Origin: an uncultured Gemmiger sp.
GTDB taxonomy: Bacteria; Bacillota; Clostridia; Oscillospirales; Ruminococcaceae
Direction of reading: 5' to 3'
Assembly (NCBI GenBank): GCA_944388145.1
Contig: CALXHQ010000026.1
Location: forward strand, 1-36,052
DNA: 36,052 nucleotides
In this document: in pieces, positions 1 through 8,699 of the stretch
Layout of the letters: each line of letters opens with the position of its first letter
How positions within the stretch are numbered: position 1 is the stretch's first letter
Position numbers and translations under genes: made by a program
The notes under the pieces: generated by a model
Told to the model about the DNA's origin: nothing
The model's database searches: none
Seen by the model: only the letters and a program-made list of their open reading frames with translations

Positions 1-49
1 GACGTGACGCGTGCGCTAGTAATCCAGGGTTTCACCCGTCTGTGCAAAA

Positions 50-68
50 CCCCCGGCTTCGCCGGGGG
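50..68 (-). terminator. intrinsic terminator after the histidine kinase gene
   Basis: An 8-bp perfect GC stem (CCCCCGGC / GCCGGGGG) with a 3-nt loop. On the minus strand it is followed by four T, and it lies about 55 bp past the kinase stop codon. The plus-strand side is also T-rich (atatttattt), so it may serve convergent transcripts. Positions 1-49 show no recognisable gene. Confidence 0.8.
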
Positions 69-123
69 ATATTTATTTGTTTCTGGCACCGATTTCTTTG
101 TTGCATATTGCGTCATTTCAAGC

Positions 124-1419
124 CTATCCGGTCCGCCTTCTGCATGGCAGCTCCGCGCAGAAAGTTGCACCGCCGCCGGGGGTGTCCTGCACCCAGATTC
201 TGCCGCCATGCAGCAATACCAACTCCCGGGCGACGGCCAGTCCGAGCCCATAATGGTGATGATCCTCATAGAGAGGGCTGCTGTAAAAGCGCTCAAAAAT
301 CCGCTTCCGGTCAGCGGGGGCTACGCCGGGGCCCTGGTCAACAACCCGGAACTGAACGCGGCCGTTGATCTGTAAAATCTGCAGCCGGATTGTTGTGTGT
401 TCCGGGGCAAACCGCAGTGCGTTGTCCACCAGGATAGTCAGCAGCTGACGCAGCCGATAACTGTCGCATGGCAGAGGAGAAACCTCCCCGTTCGGCAACT
501 CCGCCTGAATGCTGTGCCCGGACTGTGTGGCCAGCGGCTCCATGCTCTCGGCAAAATCCAGCAGGAAAGTATCCGGCGCCAATGTCTCCAGCTGCAGCCT
601 GCGGCGTGCACTGGCACCTGCACTCAACAAAAGCAGTTCGTCCACCAGGGTGCCCATCCGCTTGGCCTCGGAATCGATGGTGTGCAGCGATCTGTCCGCC
701 CTGTCCGGTTGTTGGAGCGCCGCCCCCACATTGGCGCGGATTACAGCCAGCGGGGTGCGCAGCTCATGCCCGGCGACACTCAAGAATTGCTGCTGCCGGT
801 CCATCGCCTCGCCCACCGGCCGGATGGCCCGGCCTGCCACAAACCAACAGATCAGGCAAATCATCAGCCAGGCGGCAACGCCCACCAGCACAAACAACAA
901 GATCAGACGGGCCAGATATGCCTGTTCCACGGCCAAATCTTGTGCAGCCAGCAGGGCGGTCCATCGGTCTTCCTCCATATGCAAACGCATTGTACAGCGA
1001 TAATTTCGCCCGTCCGCAGCCGTCAGGGAAAAGGCCGGCGCTGATGTATTGAGTTCCCACATGGGGCAGCTGTCCAGGTCCACCGTGTAATACTGCTCTG
1101 CCTCATCGCGGACAGCCTGCAGCAAGGTTTGGTCTGCGGCACTGCGACGGCTGCTGTACAATAGCGGAACGCCGTTCTCTTCCAGGCGAACCAAAACATC
1201 GCTTCCTGTTTCCAACTGCTGTAGCCAGCCGTCCTCCAGCTGGTTGAATTGCTCCCACTGGTATTGCAGCTGGTCCACCACGCCGTCAAATGCATCCTGC
1301 CGGGCGGATGTGTACTGTTCGCCGGCAATCCGACAGTCAAACCCCAGCACAACAGCCAGCACCGCACCGGTGAGCAGTGCCGCCAGCAATGTGATACGCA
1401 GGCGCAGATTTCTCAGCAT
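124..1419 (-). CDS. sensor histidine kinase of a two-component system
   Basis: A membrane histidine kinase of 431 residues that would phosphorylate the response regulator encoded just upstream. Visible parts are TM1 (about 9-27), an extracytoplasmic sensor of about 140 residues with no recognised fold, TM2 (about 171-194), the H-box AGHELRTPLA with phospho-acceptor His218, the N-box with Asn333, the G1 motif DQGPGV (361-366) and the G2 motif GLGL (391-394). All catalytic motifs are intact. The start chosen is the ATG at 1419, with GGAGG 7-8 nt upstream; a longer reading from a TTG at 1437 lacks a ribosome-binding site. It overlaps the regulator gene by 7 bp, which implies translational coupling. 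There is no HAMP signature beyond a short linker. The signal sensed is unknown. The gene's position suggests it controls the divergent transporter-like operon. Confidence 0.93.
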   Translation of the reverse strand: MLRNLRLRITLLAALLTGAVLAVVLGFDCRIAGEQYTSARQDAFDGVVDQLQYQWEQFNQLEDGWLQQLETGSDVLVRLEENGVPLLYSSRRSAADQTLLQAVRDEAEQYYTVDLDSCPMWELNTSAPAFSLTAADGRNYRCTMRLHMEEDRWTALLAAQDLAVEQAYLARLILLFVLVGVAAWLMICLICWFVAGRAIRPVGEAMDRQQQFLSVAGHELRTPLAVIRANVGAALQQPDRADRSLHTIDSEAKRMGTLVDELLLLSAGASARRRLQLETLAPDTFLLDFAESMEPLATQSGHSIQAELPNGEVSPLPCDSYRLRQLLTILVDNALRFAPEHTTIRLQILQINGRVQFRVVDQGPGVAPADRKRIFERFYSSPLYEDHHHYGLGLAVARELVLLHGGRIWVQDTPGGGATFCAELPCRRRTG

Positions 1420-2093
1420 ACCGGTACCTCCAGGCAATAGCCGGCGCCTCGCCGCGTTTGCAGAACTGTGTGGCTGCCCACCAGTTTCAGCCGGCGTCGC
1501 ACCAGATGGATATAATTGTCGATATTACCACTCTCCACCTCACTATCGGGTCCCCACACATGCAGCAGGATCCGCTCCCGAGAAACGACACTGCCGGCAT
1601 TGCGCATCAGAAGTTCCAGCATGGCGCACTCCCGGCCGGAAAGACTGTGGGTACCTGCCGGTCCGGTCAACAGCCGCAGCTTTGGCTGTAAGGTCAGATC
1701 GCCCCGGCACAGACTTTCATTTGGCTCCAATTCGGCCGGACGGCGGCACAATGCCCGAATACGGGCCAGCAGTTCCTCTGTGGCAAAGGGTTTGGGCAGG
1801 TAATCGTCGGCGCCGGCATCCAGACCGGCAACCCGGTCACCCACTGCGTCCAATGCGGTCAGCATCAGGACCGGGGTATGCACCCCGGCATCCCGGGCCT
1901 GACGAAGCACCGACAACCCGTCCAAGCCGGGCAGCATCCGGTCAAGAAGCACCAGATCATAGCTGCCGCTGCACATCAGATCCAGCGCATCCGTGCCGGT
2001 TTCACAGCAATCCACTGTATAGCGGTTGGCATTCAAGATGTCCCGCAGCGCTTCCTGCAAAGCGGTCTCATCCTCCACAAGCAGAACCCGCAT
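1413..2093 (-). CDS. OmpR/PhoB-family response regulator
   Basis: A 226-residue transcription factor. The N-terminal receiver domain (1-115) has the acidic pair E7/D8, phospho-acceptor Asp51 in DLVLLDRMLPG, the conserved Thr79 region and Lys101 in LPKPF. The C-terminal winged-helix DNA-binding domain (about 130-226) ends with the typical RRRL...RRGAGY pattern. It is the first gene of a two-gene minus-strand operon with the kinase, and it is divergent from the operon starting at 2239. Direct repeats and a palindrome between the two are well placed as its binding site, over its own -35 and upstream of the divergent -10. This suggests autoregulation plus activation of the divergent operon, which is an inference. 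Confidence 0.95.
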   Translation of the reverse strand: MRVLLVEDETALQEALRDILNANRYTVDCCETGTDALDLMCSGSYDLVLLDRMLPGLDGLSVLRQARDAGVHTPVLMLTALDAVGDRVAGLDAGADDYLPKPFATEELLARIRALCRRPAELEPNESLCRGDLTLQPKLRLLTGPAGTHSLSGRECAMLELLMRNAGSVVSRERILLHVWGPDSEVESGNIDNYIHLVRRRLKLVGSHTVLQTRRGAGYCLEVPVC

Positions 2094-2129
2094 GGTCTCA
2101 CCGTCCTTTTCCCTATACTTTTACTCATC

Positions 2130-2159
2130 ATTATAATACCGGAACATCACTCTAAACAA
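2130..2159 (-). promoter_or_regulatory. sigma-A-type promoter for the two-component operon
   Basis: On the minus strand, TTGTTT (2159-2154) and TATAAT (2135-2130) are separated by 18 bp. The start codon of the regulator lies about 37 bp downstream. The -35 overlaps the CTCTAAA direct repeat, consistent with autoregulation. Confidence 0.55.
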
Positions 2160-2177
2160 TCTCTAAATGATTTAGAG
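2150..2177. promoter_or_regulatory. putative response-regulator binding site
   Basis: CTCTAAA occurs at 2150-2156 and again at 2161-2167, an 11-bp phase (one helix turn) typical of OmpR-family dimer sites. The second copy is also the left arm of the perfect palindrome CTCTAAATGATTTAGAG (2161-2177). It sits in the 145-bp divergent promoter region between the regulator gene and the transporter-like operon. The assignment to this regulator is inferred from position. Confidence 0.6.
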
Positions 2178-2198
2178 CCACTTTACAGGTCCGGGCGC

Positions 2199-2204
2199 TA
2201 CAAT
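2199..2204 (+). promoter_or_regulatory. probable -10 element of the transporter-like operon
   Basis: TACAAT, 35 bp before the ATG at 2239. No good -35 lies 16-18 bp upstream. The phased repeats end about 20-30 bp upstream, which fits an activator-dependent promoter. Confidence 0.4.
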
Positions 2205-2238
2205 AGGCCCAGAAAAACTACAAAGGAGGAACGGCGAC

Positions 2239-4356
2239 ATGAGACAGCTTAAGAAATGGTGTGCAGGCATTTTGGCCGGTCTGTTTGCTGTCACGCTGGC
2301 AGGCTGCGCTGCTGTGCCGGGGCAGCAGGAAACCACGGGTGACAACACGGTACAATCCTTGACCGGTGGTTATCTGGAGGAGGATATTTCTCCCGACCAC
2401 AATGACAACGTGGGACTGTATGCGGTGGGAGATGTCCTGCACGCGGTTACCATCGAAAATGCTGCTGCTCCGCTTCAGCAGCAAATTGCTCACTGGTACA
2501 CCATGGGGCCGGACGGCAGCTGGCAAGAAAATGAAGCCAATGGATTTGCCGATGCCGCCGCGCAGGTTCCGGAGGCTTCCGCGGCATTGTGCAACGCCTA
2601 TCTGGCCCAGGATGGCAGCCTGTACTGGCGCATCACTGTTATTCGCGAAGAACCGGAAAAAACCAGCCAGAGCTATCTTTTTGCGGTTCAGGACGGCAAG
2701 GCCCGGCTGCTGGACACCCCGCCCGTCGGGGAAGTCTCCCTCTGGATGGATGACACCACCACAGCGCTGGCTGTTTGCGGCGACACCATCCTCGTCACAG
2801 ACAATACCATGGAACCACACGCCTACGATAACCAGGGCAACCCGGCTCCGATGAAATTTCCGGACATACAGGGACGGCTTCTCTGCGGCAATGCGACAGG
2901 GTACTACTGGTTGGACGCCCAAAGCAACCTCCAGTATTGCCTGGTGGGTGGAACTACCGTCGAGACGGTCCTGGATGGCAGCCGCTATGCACTCACCAGT
3001 CCCGGGATGCACGTCCGATCCGCCGCTGCCATTGATGATGATACAATCTATATTCAGATGTCGGACGGCAACATATCCAGTCAAAATCAGGAGCTCTATC
3101 GTTATCGCTGGGACGAAACTCTGGAGGTTGTGCAAGGCGGGGAACTGACGGTATTCAGTCTGTATCAATCCCGTACAGTGGAGGCAGCCGTGGATGAGAT
3201 GATCAAGCAAACCGGTGCCGGCGTGACCTATACCTATGCACTGGGGGAATCCACTGAAAACGGTCAAGCAGTGGTTACCGGCAGCCGGGAGGATGCACTG
3301 ACACAGCTGAATACCCAGCTGCTGGCCGGCAGCGGTCCCGATGTGATTATCCTGGATGATATGCCGGTACAGAGTATGATCGAAAAAGGGGTGCTGGCTG
3401 ACCTGACCGGCATAATCAACACTGACGGCTTGCTGAGCAATATGGCCGGGGTTTGGCAGACAGATGCGGGGCTCTACGCCGTACCGGCTCGATGCGTACC
3501 GCTCCTGTTCGGCGGCATCGACACGGTCATGGCCGACATTCCGGATGCCGAAACGTTGGCGCAGCGGCTTGCAGCGGAACCGAACATCAACGAGGCAGAA
3601 TATAACTGGCAGACTGATCCTATCCCGCTGATGGCTTTCCGCAATACCGAGCAGCTGTTTGACACCTTCTATCCGCTGTATGCCGGGGAAATTTGGCAGA
3701 ACAATGAACTGAATGCAGCTGCCTGCCGCACGTTCCTTGAAATGCTGAACCGGATCTGCCAGGGCGGAGGGCGCAGCCTGAACATCGCAGATGCTGCAGC
3801 CTCCGTTTACAGCGGCACATCCTACTACACCCCTTCAAACGGTACAAGCGGCAGCTTTATGAACGCCGGCAGCAACGCTTTTTGCGATCTGGAATACTCC
3901 TTGAGCGGGTTGGGCAGCTACTTCCAATATTACACTGAGATCTCCGGCAACCCAACCACTGCCACAGTACGGGCCATGACCACGGCCGCAGGGCAAAGCT
4001 GCATCCAGCCATCTTGCGTAGCGGGCATCAACGCATCGTCACAAAATCCGGAAGGCGCTGCGCAGTTTTTACAGATCCTGCTGGGCCAGACTGTGCAGGA
4101 ACAGGACACGTACGACGGATATCCTACACTGGCCACTGCCGTACAGGCACAGTGGCAGGCGGGGCTGTCCAACTCTGGCGTCCAAAGCAACACTGATATG
4201 GCTGCCGTTCTCCAGGAAATGGACGTGGTACAGCCCTCCACCGTACTGCGCAGTGCCATGCTGCAGGCCATGCAATGTTACCTGGAAAGCGGCAGCGCGG
4301 AAGAAGCGATTCAGACCGCCCGGGATACCGCAGTCCTTTGGCTGGCAGAGCAATGA
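2239..4356 (+). CDS. lipoprotein with propeller-like N-terminus fused to an extracellular solute-binding domain
   Basis: A 705-residue exported lipoprotein and first gene of a five-gene overlapping operon. The signal peptide ends in the lipobox LAGC (Cys23). Residues about 45-300 contain about five short repeats of beta-strand character, such as DTILVTDN, GYYWLDAQSNLQY and DTIYIQMSDGN followed by polar turns, resembling blades of a beta-propeller. Residues about 302-705 resemble an extracellular solute-binding protein of the sugar/oligopeptide family 1 type (LTVFSLYQSRTVEAAV near 303-318; LNTQLLAGSGPDVIILDD near 357-374). Typical family-1 binding proteins are 400-450 residues, so the extra N-terminal module is unusual. 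The start is supported by AAAGGAGG 10 nt upstream. The stop overlaps the next ATG (ATGA). By context it would present a ligand to the following MalF/MalG-like permeases; the ligand is unknown. Confidence 0.8.
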   Translation: MRQLKKWCAGILAGLFAVTLAGCAAVPGQQETTGDNTVQSLTGGYLEEDISPDHNDNVGLYAVGDVLHAVTIENAAAPLQQQIAHWYTMGPDGSWQENEANGFADAAAQVPEASAALCNAYLAQDGSLYWRITVIREEPEKTSQSYLFAVQDGKARLLDTPPVGEVSLWMDDTTTALAVCGDTILVTDNTMEPHAYDNQGNPAPMKFPDIQGRLLCGNATGYYWLDAQSNLQYCLVGGTTVETVLDGSRYALTSPGMHVRSAAAIDDDTIYIQMSDGNISSQNQELYRYRWDETLEVVQGGELTVFSLYQSRTVEAAVDEMIKQTGAGVTYTYALGESTENGQAVVTGSREDALTQLNTQLLAGSGPDVIILDDMPVQSMIEKGVLADLTGIINTDGLLSNMAGVWQTDAGLYAVPARCVPLLFGGIDTVMADIPDAETLAQRLAAEPNINEAEYNWQTDPIPLMAFRNTEQLFDTFYPLYAGEIWQNNELNAAACRTFLEMLNRICQGGGRSLNIADAAASVYSGTSYYTPSNGTSGSFMNAGSNAFCDLEYSLSGLGSYFQYYTEISGNPTTATVRAMTTAAGQSCIQPSCVAGINASSQNPEGAAQFLQILLGQTVQEQDTYDGYPTLATAVQAQWQAGLSNSGVQSNTDMAAVLQEMDVVQPSTVLRSAMLQAMQCYLESGSAEEAIQTARDTAVLWLAEQ

Positions 4357-5261
4357 TCCGCCATATCCGGGAACGCCGCTGGTGCCGGCGCCCAATGCCA
4401 TTCTGCAAGCGGCAGAACCGCCGGGCCGCCGCTCTGCTGCTGGCCCCCAGCCTGGCGGGCGTGGCAGTGTTTTACCTGCTGCCATTTGCCGAGGTTTTGC
4501 GCCGCAGTTTTACCGATGCTATGGGTCGCCGATTTGTCGGTCTGACCAACTATCAAACCGTACTGAACAATGATGCCTTTCGCCTTGCCGCGGCCAATAC
4601 GGCAAAATTTGTGGGCATCTGCATCCCGTTGCTGCTGGCACTTAGCCTGATACTGGCCCTGCTGGTCCGGGCAACGGGGCCGCAGCGCGGCAAAGGTTTT
4701 CGGAGCTTGTTTTTGCTGCCGATGGTCATTCCGGTGGCAAGCATCGTTCTTTTGTGGAAGGTACTGTTTGCCGACTCTGGCCTGATGAATACAGCGCTGG
4801 GGGCGGCAGGTATCCCCCCGATAGACTTTATGGGCAGTGATGCAGCGTTCTGGATATTGATTGTCACTTATCTGTGGAAGAACAGTGGCTATGATATGAT
4901 CCTATGGATCGCAGGTCTCGACCGCATCCCGGCCGCACAGTATGAGGCAGCTGCGGTGGACGGCGCCAATGCCTGGCAGATGTTTAGAGCCATCACCTGG
5001 CCTGGATTGCGCCCGACGTTGGGGATTACCGCACTGCTCAGCCTGATCAACAGTTTCAAAGTCTTTCGGGAAGCCTACCTGGTGGCAGGTGCTTATCCCC
5101 ATCCAAGTATGTATCTTTTACAGCATCTGTTCAACAACTGGTTTTTGAATTTGGAGCTGGGCCGTATTACAGCCGCCGCAATCCTGGTTGTGCTGGCCTT
5201 GCTGGCTTGCGGGAGCATTGGGCTGGCTGTAAGGCGGTTCCAGAGAAGGAATCAACCATGA
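4353..5261 (+). CDS. ABC transporter permease, MalF/UgpA-like
   Basis: A 302-residue polytopic inner-membrane protein with about six hydrophobic segments and the cytoplasmic EAA loop EAAAVDGANAWQMFRAITWP near residues 193-212, where an ATPase would dock. The family imports sugars or other organic solutes as a heterodimer with a MalG-like partner, which is the next gene. The ATG at 4353 overlaps the stop of the lipoprotein gene by 4 bp (ATGA); a longer in-frame reading from 4275 would overlap much more and is not preferred. The N-terminus is short and very basic (RHIRERRWCRR). No ATPase gene lies in this operon, so coupling must come from elsewhere or be absent. Confidence 0.88.
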   Translation: MIRHIRERRWCRRPMPFCKRQNRRAAALLLAPSLAGVAVFYLLPFAEVLRRSFTDAMGRRFVGLTNYQTVLNNDAFRLAAANTAKFVGICIPLLLALSLILALLVRATGPQRGKGFRSLFLLPMVIPVASIVLLWKVLFADSGLMNTALGAAGIPPIDFMGSDAAFWILIVTYLWKNSGYDMILWIAGLDRIPAAQYEAAAVDGANAWQMFRAITWPGLRPTLGITALLSLINSFKVFREAYLVAGAYPHPSMYLLQHLFNNWFLNLELGRITAAAILVVLALLACGSIGLAVRRFQRRNQP

Positions 5262-6112
5262 AACGCTGCCATCTGCCCTGTATCCTGATTTTGTTTCTGC
5301 TGTCTCTGTTTACCCTGTGGGTGCTCTGGTTCATGGCTATGGGGGCACTCACGCCGGAAGATGAGCTGATTGCCACTATCGGCCCGGCTCTTCAGGGAGA
5401 GGAACACTCTGCCACCTGGTGCTTGCTGCCCAGCTGGCCCACTTTGCAGCCGATGGCAGAGCTGTTGCTGGATACCCCCATCTTTTTCACCATGTTTTGG
5501 AATGGATGCAAACTGGTGTTTCCACAGGTTCTGGGCCAGCTGGTGGTGGCAGCGCCCGCTGCCTGGGCCTTCAGCAAACTGCCATTTCCAGGGCGGAAAA
5601 TACTCTATGCCATTTATCTGCTTTTGATGGTATTGCCGTTTCAGATCACCATGGTTCCCAATTATCTGGTGCTGGACAATCTTGGCCTGATGGACACCTC
5701 GTTGGCCGTAATTCTGCCGGGAATTTTTTCGGCCTTCCCGGTATTGATTATGAAAAAAGGATTTGATGCAATCCCGGACGTCCTTTTGGATGCTGCCGCC
5801 CTGGACGGCGCCGGGCCATTGCGCAGCTTTGCTGCGATCGGCCTGCCGTTGGGCTTTCCGGGCATCCTCAGCGCTTTACTGCTGGACGGCATCGAGGCCT
5901 GGAACGCCATTGAGCAGCCGATGATGTTTTTGAGGGATCGGGCAGACTGGCCCCTGAGCCTGTACCTTTCCGATGTTACGGTGGAGGGGCTTGGACTTGC
6001 CATGGCTGCCAGCCTAATTTTGCTGGCTCCGCCACCTTTGCTGTTTGCGGCGGGGCAAAAGTATTTGGAACGGGGAATTGGGCTGTCCGTGTCTACAGGG
6101 GAGAATGTATAA
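5258..6112 (+). CDS. ABC transporter permease, MalG-like
   Basis: A 284-residue membrane protein with about six hydrophobic segments and a clear MalG-type EAA loop (DAAALDGAGPLRSFAAIGLP near residues 180-199), pairing with the preceding permease. The start at 5258 overlaps the upstream stop by 4 bp (ATGA) and is preceded by GAGAAGGA. The first extracytoplasmic loop, between TM1 and TM2 (about residues 32-80), is larger than a bare loop but within the range of the family. Known family function is solute import powered by a MsmK/MalK-like ATPase, which is not encoded here. Confidence 0.88.
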   Translation: MKRCHLPCILILFLLSLFTLWVLWFMAMGALTPEDELIATIGPALQGEEHSATWCLLPSWPTLQPMAELLLDTPIFFTMFWNGCKLVFPQVLGQLVVAAPAAWAFSKLPFPGRKILYAIYLLLMVLPFQITMVPNYLVLDNLGLMDTSLAVILPGIFSAFPVLIMKKGFDAIPDVLLDAAALDGAGPLRSFAAIGLPLGFPGILSALLLDGIEAWNAIEQPMMFLRDRADWPLSLYLSDVTVEGLGLAMAASLILLAPPPLLFAAGQKYLERGIGLSVSTGENV

Positions 6113-7674
6113 TGAATGAGATCCCACGCAAAAAGCCGCTGCGGCAAACCACAATATCTCAGCAGGCTGGCCGGTTGAGGCTCGCAACCAGCCGTCTGCG
6201 GAAATTCCTGCATCGAAAGAAACGGGCAGCGTCGGCTGCAAACAGCAAAGCCGTACGGTATACCCTCCGCTTCTTTGCGGTCATGCTGATCTTGACCTTG
6301 TTGGCGCGGGGGACATCCGGTGTCAACATGCCGCGGGTCAAACTGCAGTCACCAACCTCCGGGGTGATCCTTCAGCAGACAACCGTTCCGGCGAGCATTA
6401 CAGCTCGGCAGGGCGAGGATGTTCCTCTGCCCGCTGACGTTACAGTGGAATACCTGGCTGTCTCTAAAGGGCAAAGCCTGAAAAAGGGGGACGTCATCCT
6501 TCAGCTGGACAGTGAGGAGCTTGCGGATACTCTGGCCGCGGCAAAAGTACAGCTCAGCCAGCAGCAGGCACAATATGCAAGTCTGACGGCTTCCCATCCA
6601 GTGGATGCCAGTGGCGTGTCCGGGGCGCAGACAGCGCTGACACAAGCACAGCAGGATTACGAGCGGGCGGCGCTTCGGGCGCAGATTGCGGTGGACGACG
6701 CCTCCGTTCAGCAGCAGAAGGCACAGCGGGAGTATGATACAGCAACGCAAACGCTTGACACCCTGCAAAACCAGGCTCAGACAATGGCTACCCCGGAGCA
6801 GGCGCAGGTAGACCAGGCTCAGCAGCAAGTCGATGCCGCTGCTGCTGCCCTGGAGGCAGCCGAAAGAGCGCTGCGTGACGCAAAGCTCTCCCAGGAAGAT
6901 GCCCTGTTGTCTGCTCAGCGTACGGTAGACAATGCTGAAACCGCGCTGGCACAGGCCGGCAGTTCCTACGATCAGGCAAAACAGGATGCCGGGCTTGCAG
7001 TCCAATCCAATTCGGCGGATGCTGCCGCACTGAATCTGCAAATTCAGGATACGGAAACGCAGATTGTGCAGCTGGAGCAGCTGCTGCAAACGGACGGGAA
7101 AGTAACTGCTGCCTATGACACCCAGGTCCTTCTATGCAATCTTCAGCAGGGAGCTCCCTGCCCGGCGGGCGCGGCGCTTCAGCTGTCAGCCCCGGACACC
7201 AGTCTTGCCGCACAGTTTACGCTGCCCGAGGAAGAAGCGGGTCGTTTGACGGCAGGCCACCCGGTGACCATCCGTCAGGGCCAATCCAATGTGCAGACAA
7301 CGGTCCAGATGGTTTCCCCAGCGGACGGAGACGGCAATTGCCAGGTTACGGACGAATTGCCGCAGAATATCGCCGGCAGCATTGTGCCGGATTCCGCCGC
7401 TCAGGCGGAAATTACATTTTCCCGCAATGAATACCGTGTCTGCCTGCCTACATCTGCCATTCGGCAGGACAGCAGCGGCAATTTTGTGTTGACGGTGCAA
7501 CAGCGACAGTCGACCTTCGGGATTACAAATCTCGCGATGCGGATACCGGTGACGGTGGTGGAAACGGACAGCACCGGCCAGTACACTGCAATCGAGGAGG
7601 TGGTGGAGGGGCCGGTGATTGTCTCCGCTGACCGTGCAGTCCGCGAAGGCGCAGCGGTGAGGATTGAATCATGA
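6112..7674 (+). CDS. HlyD/MacA-like membrane-fusion (adaptor) protein
   Basis: A 520-residue single-span membrane protein. Residues 1-47 are a long, very basic cytoplasmic tail. TM is about 49-66. A first biotinyl-lipoyl-like half follows (about 107-135, with VSKGQSLKKGDVILQLDSEEL), then a long Ala/Gln-rich coiled-coil hairpin (about 136-328), a second lipoyl half (about 329-360), and beta-barrel and membrane-proximal regions (about 365-520). In Gram-positives such adaptors (e.g. the YknX type) work with a MacB-like permease and an ATPase in export or in defence against toxins. Here it follows MalF/MalG-like permeases and precedes a MacB-ectodomain-like protein. TAATG overlaps the previous gene by 1 bp; GGGGAG is a good ribosome-binding site. 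Confidence 0.85.
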   Translation: MNEIPRKKPLRQTTISQQAGRLRLATSRLRKFLHRKKRAASAANSKAVRYTLRFFAVMLILTLLARGTSGVNMPRVKLQSPTSGVILQQTTVPASITARQGEDVPLPADVTVEYLAVSKGQSLKKGDVILQLDSEELADTLAAAKVQLSQQQAQYASLTASHPVDASGVSGAQTALTQAQQDYERAALRAQIAVDDASVQQQKAQREYDTATQTLDTLQNQAQTMATPEQAQVDQAQQQVDAAAAALEAAERALRDAKLSQEDALLSAQRTVDNAETALAQAGSSYDQAKQDAGLAVQSNSADAAALNLQIQDTETQIVQLEQLLQTDGKVTAAYDTQVLLCNLQQGAPCPAGAALQLSAPDTSLAAQFTLPEEEAGRLTAGHPVTIRQGQSNVQTTVQMVSPADGDGNCQVTDELPQNIAGSIVPDSAAQAEITFSRNEYRVCLPTSAIRQDSSGNFVLTVQQRQSTFGITNLAMRIPVTVVETDSTGQYTAIEEVVEGPVIVSADRAVREGAAVRIES

Positions 7675-8699
7675 AAAGATGGAGCATCGTTTTGATGGCG
7701 GCCGCTCTGTTGTTGTTTGCCCGGGCAGGATGGCAAAATCAGAAAGAGATTGGCTGGTACTGCCAGGGGATCAGCCTGCGTTATGCAGAACCGTTGGCAC
7801 CCGGTGCGGCTGCGGCCGCACAGCAAAAGAACCCGGGGCTGACTTTCTGGTGCCAACAGAAAACCGTGCTCTCCGCCGGGAACACTACCGTAGAAGTTGC
7901 GGGCCTGTTCTATCTGGGGGATGCCGTACTGGTTTGGGGGCAGCCCTGCATCAAAGGAGCAATGCCCGGGCCGCTGGAATGCCGTGGCTGCGCTTTGTCC
8001 ACCGCTGCGGCAGACAGCCTGTTTGGCAGCGAAAATGTTGTCGGGTTGGAACTGGTTTGCGAAGACACGTCCTATGTGGTGTGCGGTGTTTTTGAAAGCA
8101 GTGTGCCGATGGCCTTGCTGCCAAATGCTGGCGCCTCTTTTACAGCCGTGGAGCTGCCCGCCACAGAACAGGCACGGCAGAACCCGGATACATGGGCTGC
8201 CGCTGTCTTACGGGCAACGGGACTTCCCGAGCCGGATTGGCGGCTCTGTCCTTTTGAATGGCAAGGGCTCGCGCAGTTTGTCATCTGGCTGCCATTTTGC
8301 TTTGCGGCTCTTCTGCTGGTAAGGGCAACGTTTCAGGCGGCCGTGCGGCGATCCGCGGTCTGCCGGGATATTCTTCTATTCTTTGTACTGCTCACCCTGG
8401 TGATTGCCCTGCCGGTTCTTCTGCAAAGTTTGCCGCAGTGGCTGATCCCCACCCGTTGGAGCGACTTTGCCTGGTGGAAGCAAACTTTCACTCAGCTGAC
8501 GATACATCTCCTTGCCTGGCTACGTGTGCCGCCGGTCAACCGGGATGTGTGCGTCAAGACCTGCCTCCTGCTGCAATTGGGGATGGCAGCAATACAGGGT
8601 GCTTTGTGTGAGATGCTGCGTTGTTCTCTGACTCAACCGCCTGCAAATGGTGCAAATTTAGAACTTTTGGACAATGCAGCACAGGAGCAGCCCGATTGA
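7671..8699 (+). CDS. small membrane protein with MacB/FtsX-like extracytoplasmic domain
   Basis: 342 residues with one N-terminal hydrophobic segment (about 5-19), an extracytoplasmic domain (about 20-198), and three C-terminal hydrophobic segments (about 200-220, 233-254, 295-315). This 1+3 layout is that of MacB/FtsX-type permeases. Residues 108-142 (ALSTAAADSLFGSENVVG, then YVVCGVFES) match the usual MacB periplasmic-core pattern 'x-S-x-x-A-x-x-L-F-G-x-x-x-x-V-G...y-V-V-G-V'. The similarity is by eye and the rest is divergent. It is Cys-rich and has no ATPase domain. ATGA overlaps the adaptor gene, so the pair is translationally coupled and may form a MacAB-like complex. It is the last gene of the operon. 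Confidence 0.65.
   Translation: MKRWSIVLMAAALLLFARAGWQNQKEIGWYCQGISLRYAEPLAPGAAAAAQQKNPGLTFWCQQKTVLSAGNTTVEVAGLFYLGDAVLVWGQPCIKGAMPGPLECRGCALSTAAADSLFGSENVVGLELVCEDTSYVVCGVFESSVPMALLPNAGASFTAVELPATEQARQNPDTWAAAVLRATGLPEPDWRLCPFEWQGLAQFVIWLPFCFAALLLVRATFQAAVRRSAVCRDILLFFVLLTLVIALPVLLQSLPQWLIPTRWSDFAWWKQTFTQLTIHLLAWLRVPPVNRDVCVKTCLLLQLGMAAIQGALCEMLRCSLTQPPANGANLELLDNAAQEQPD

Noticed and set aside
2218-3267. 349-residue open frame on the minus strand opposite the lipoprotein gene
   Set aside because: It lies wholly opposite a gene with lipobox, ribosome-binding site and conserved domain; the translation shows no domain and is a by-product of GC-rich codon use.
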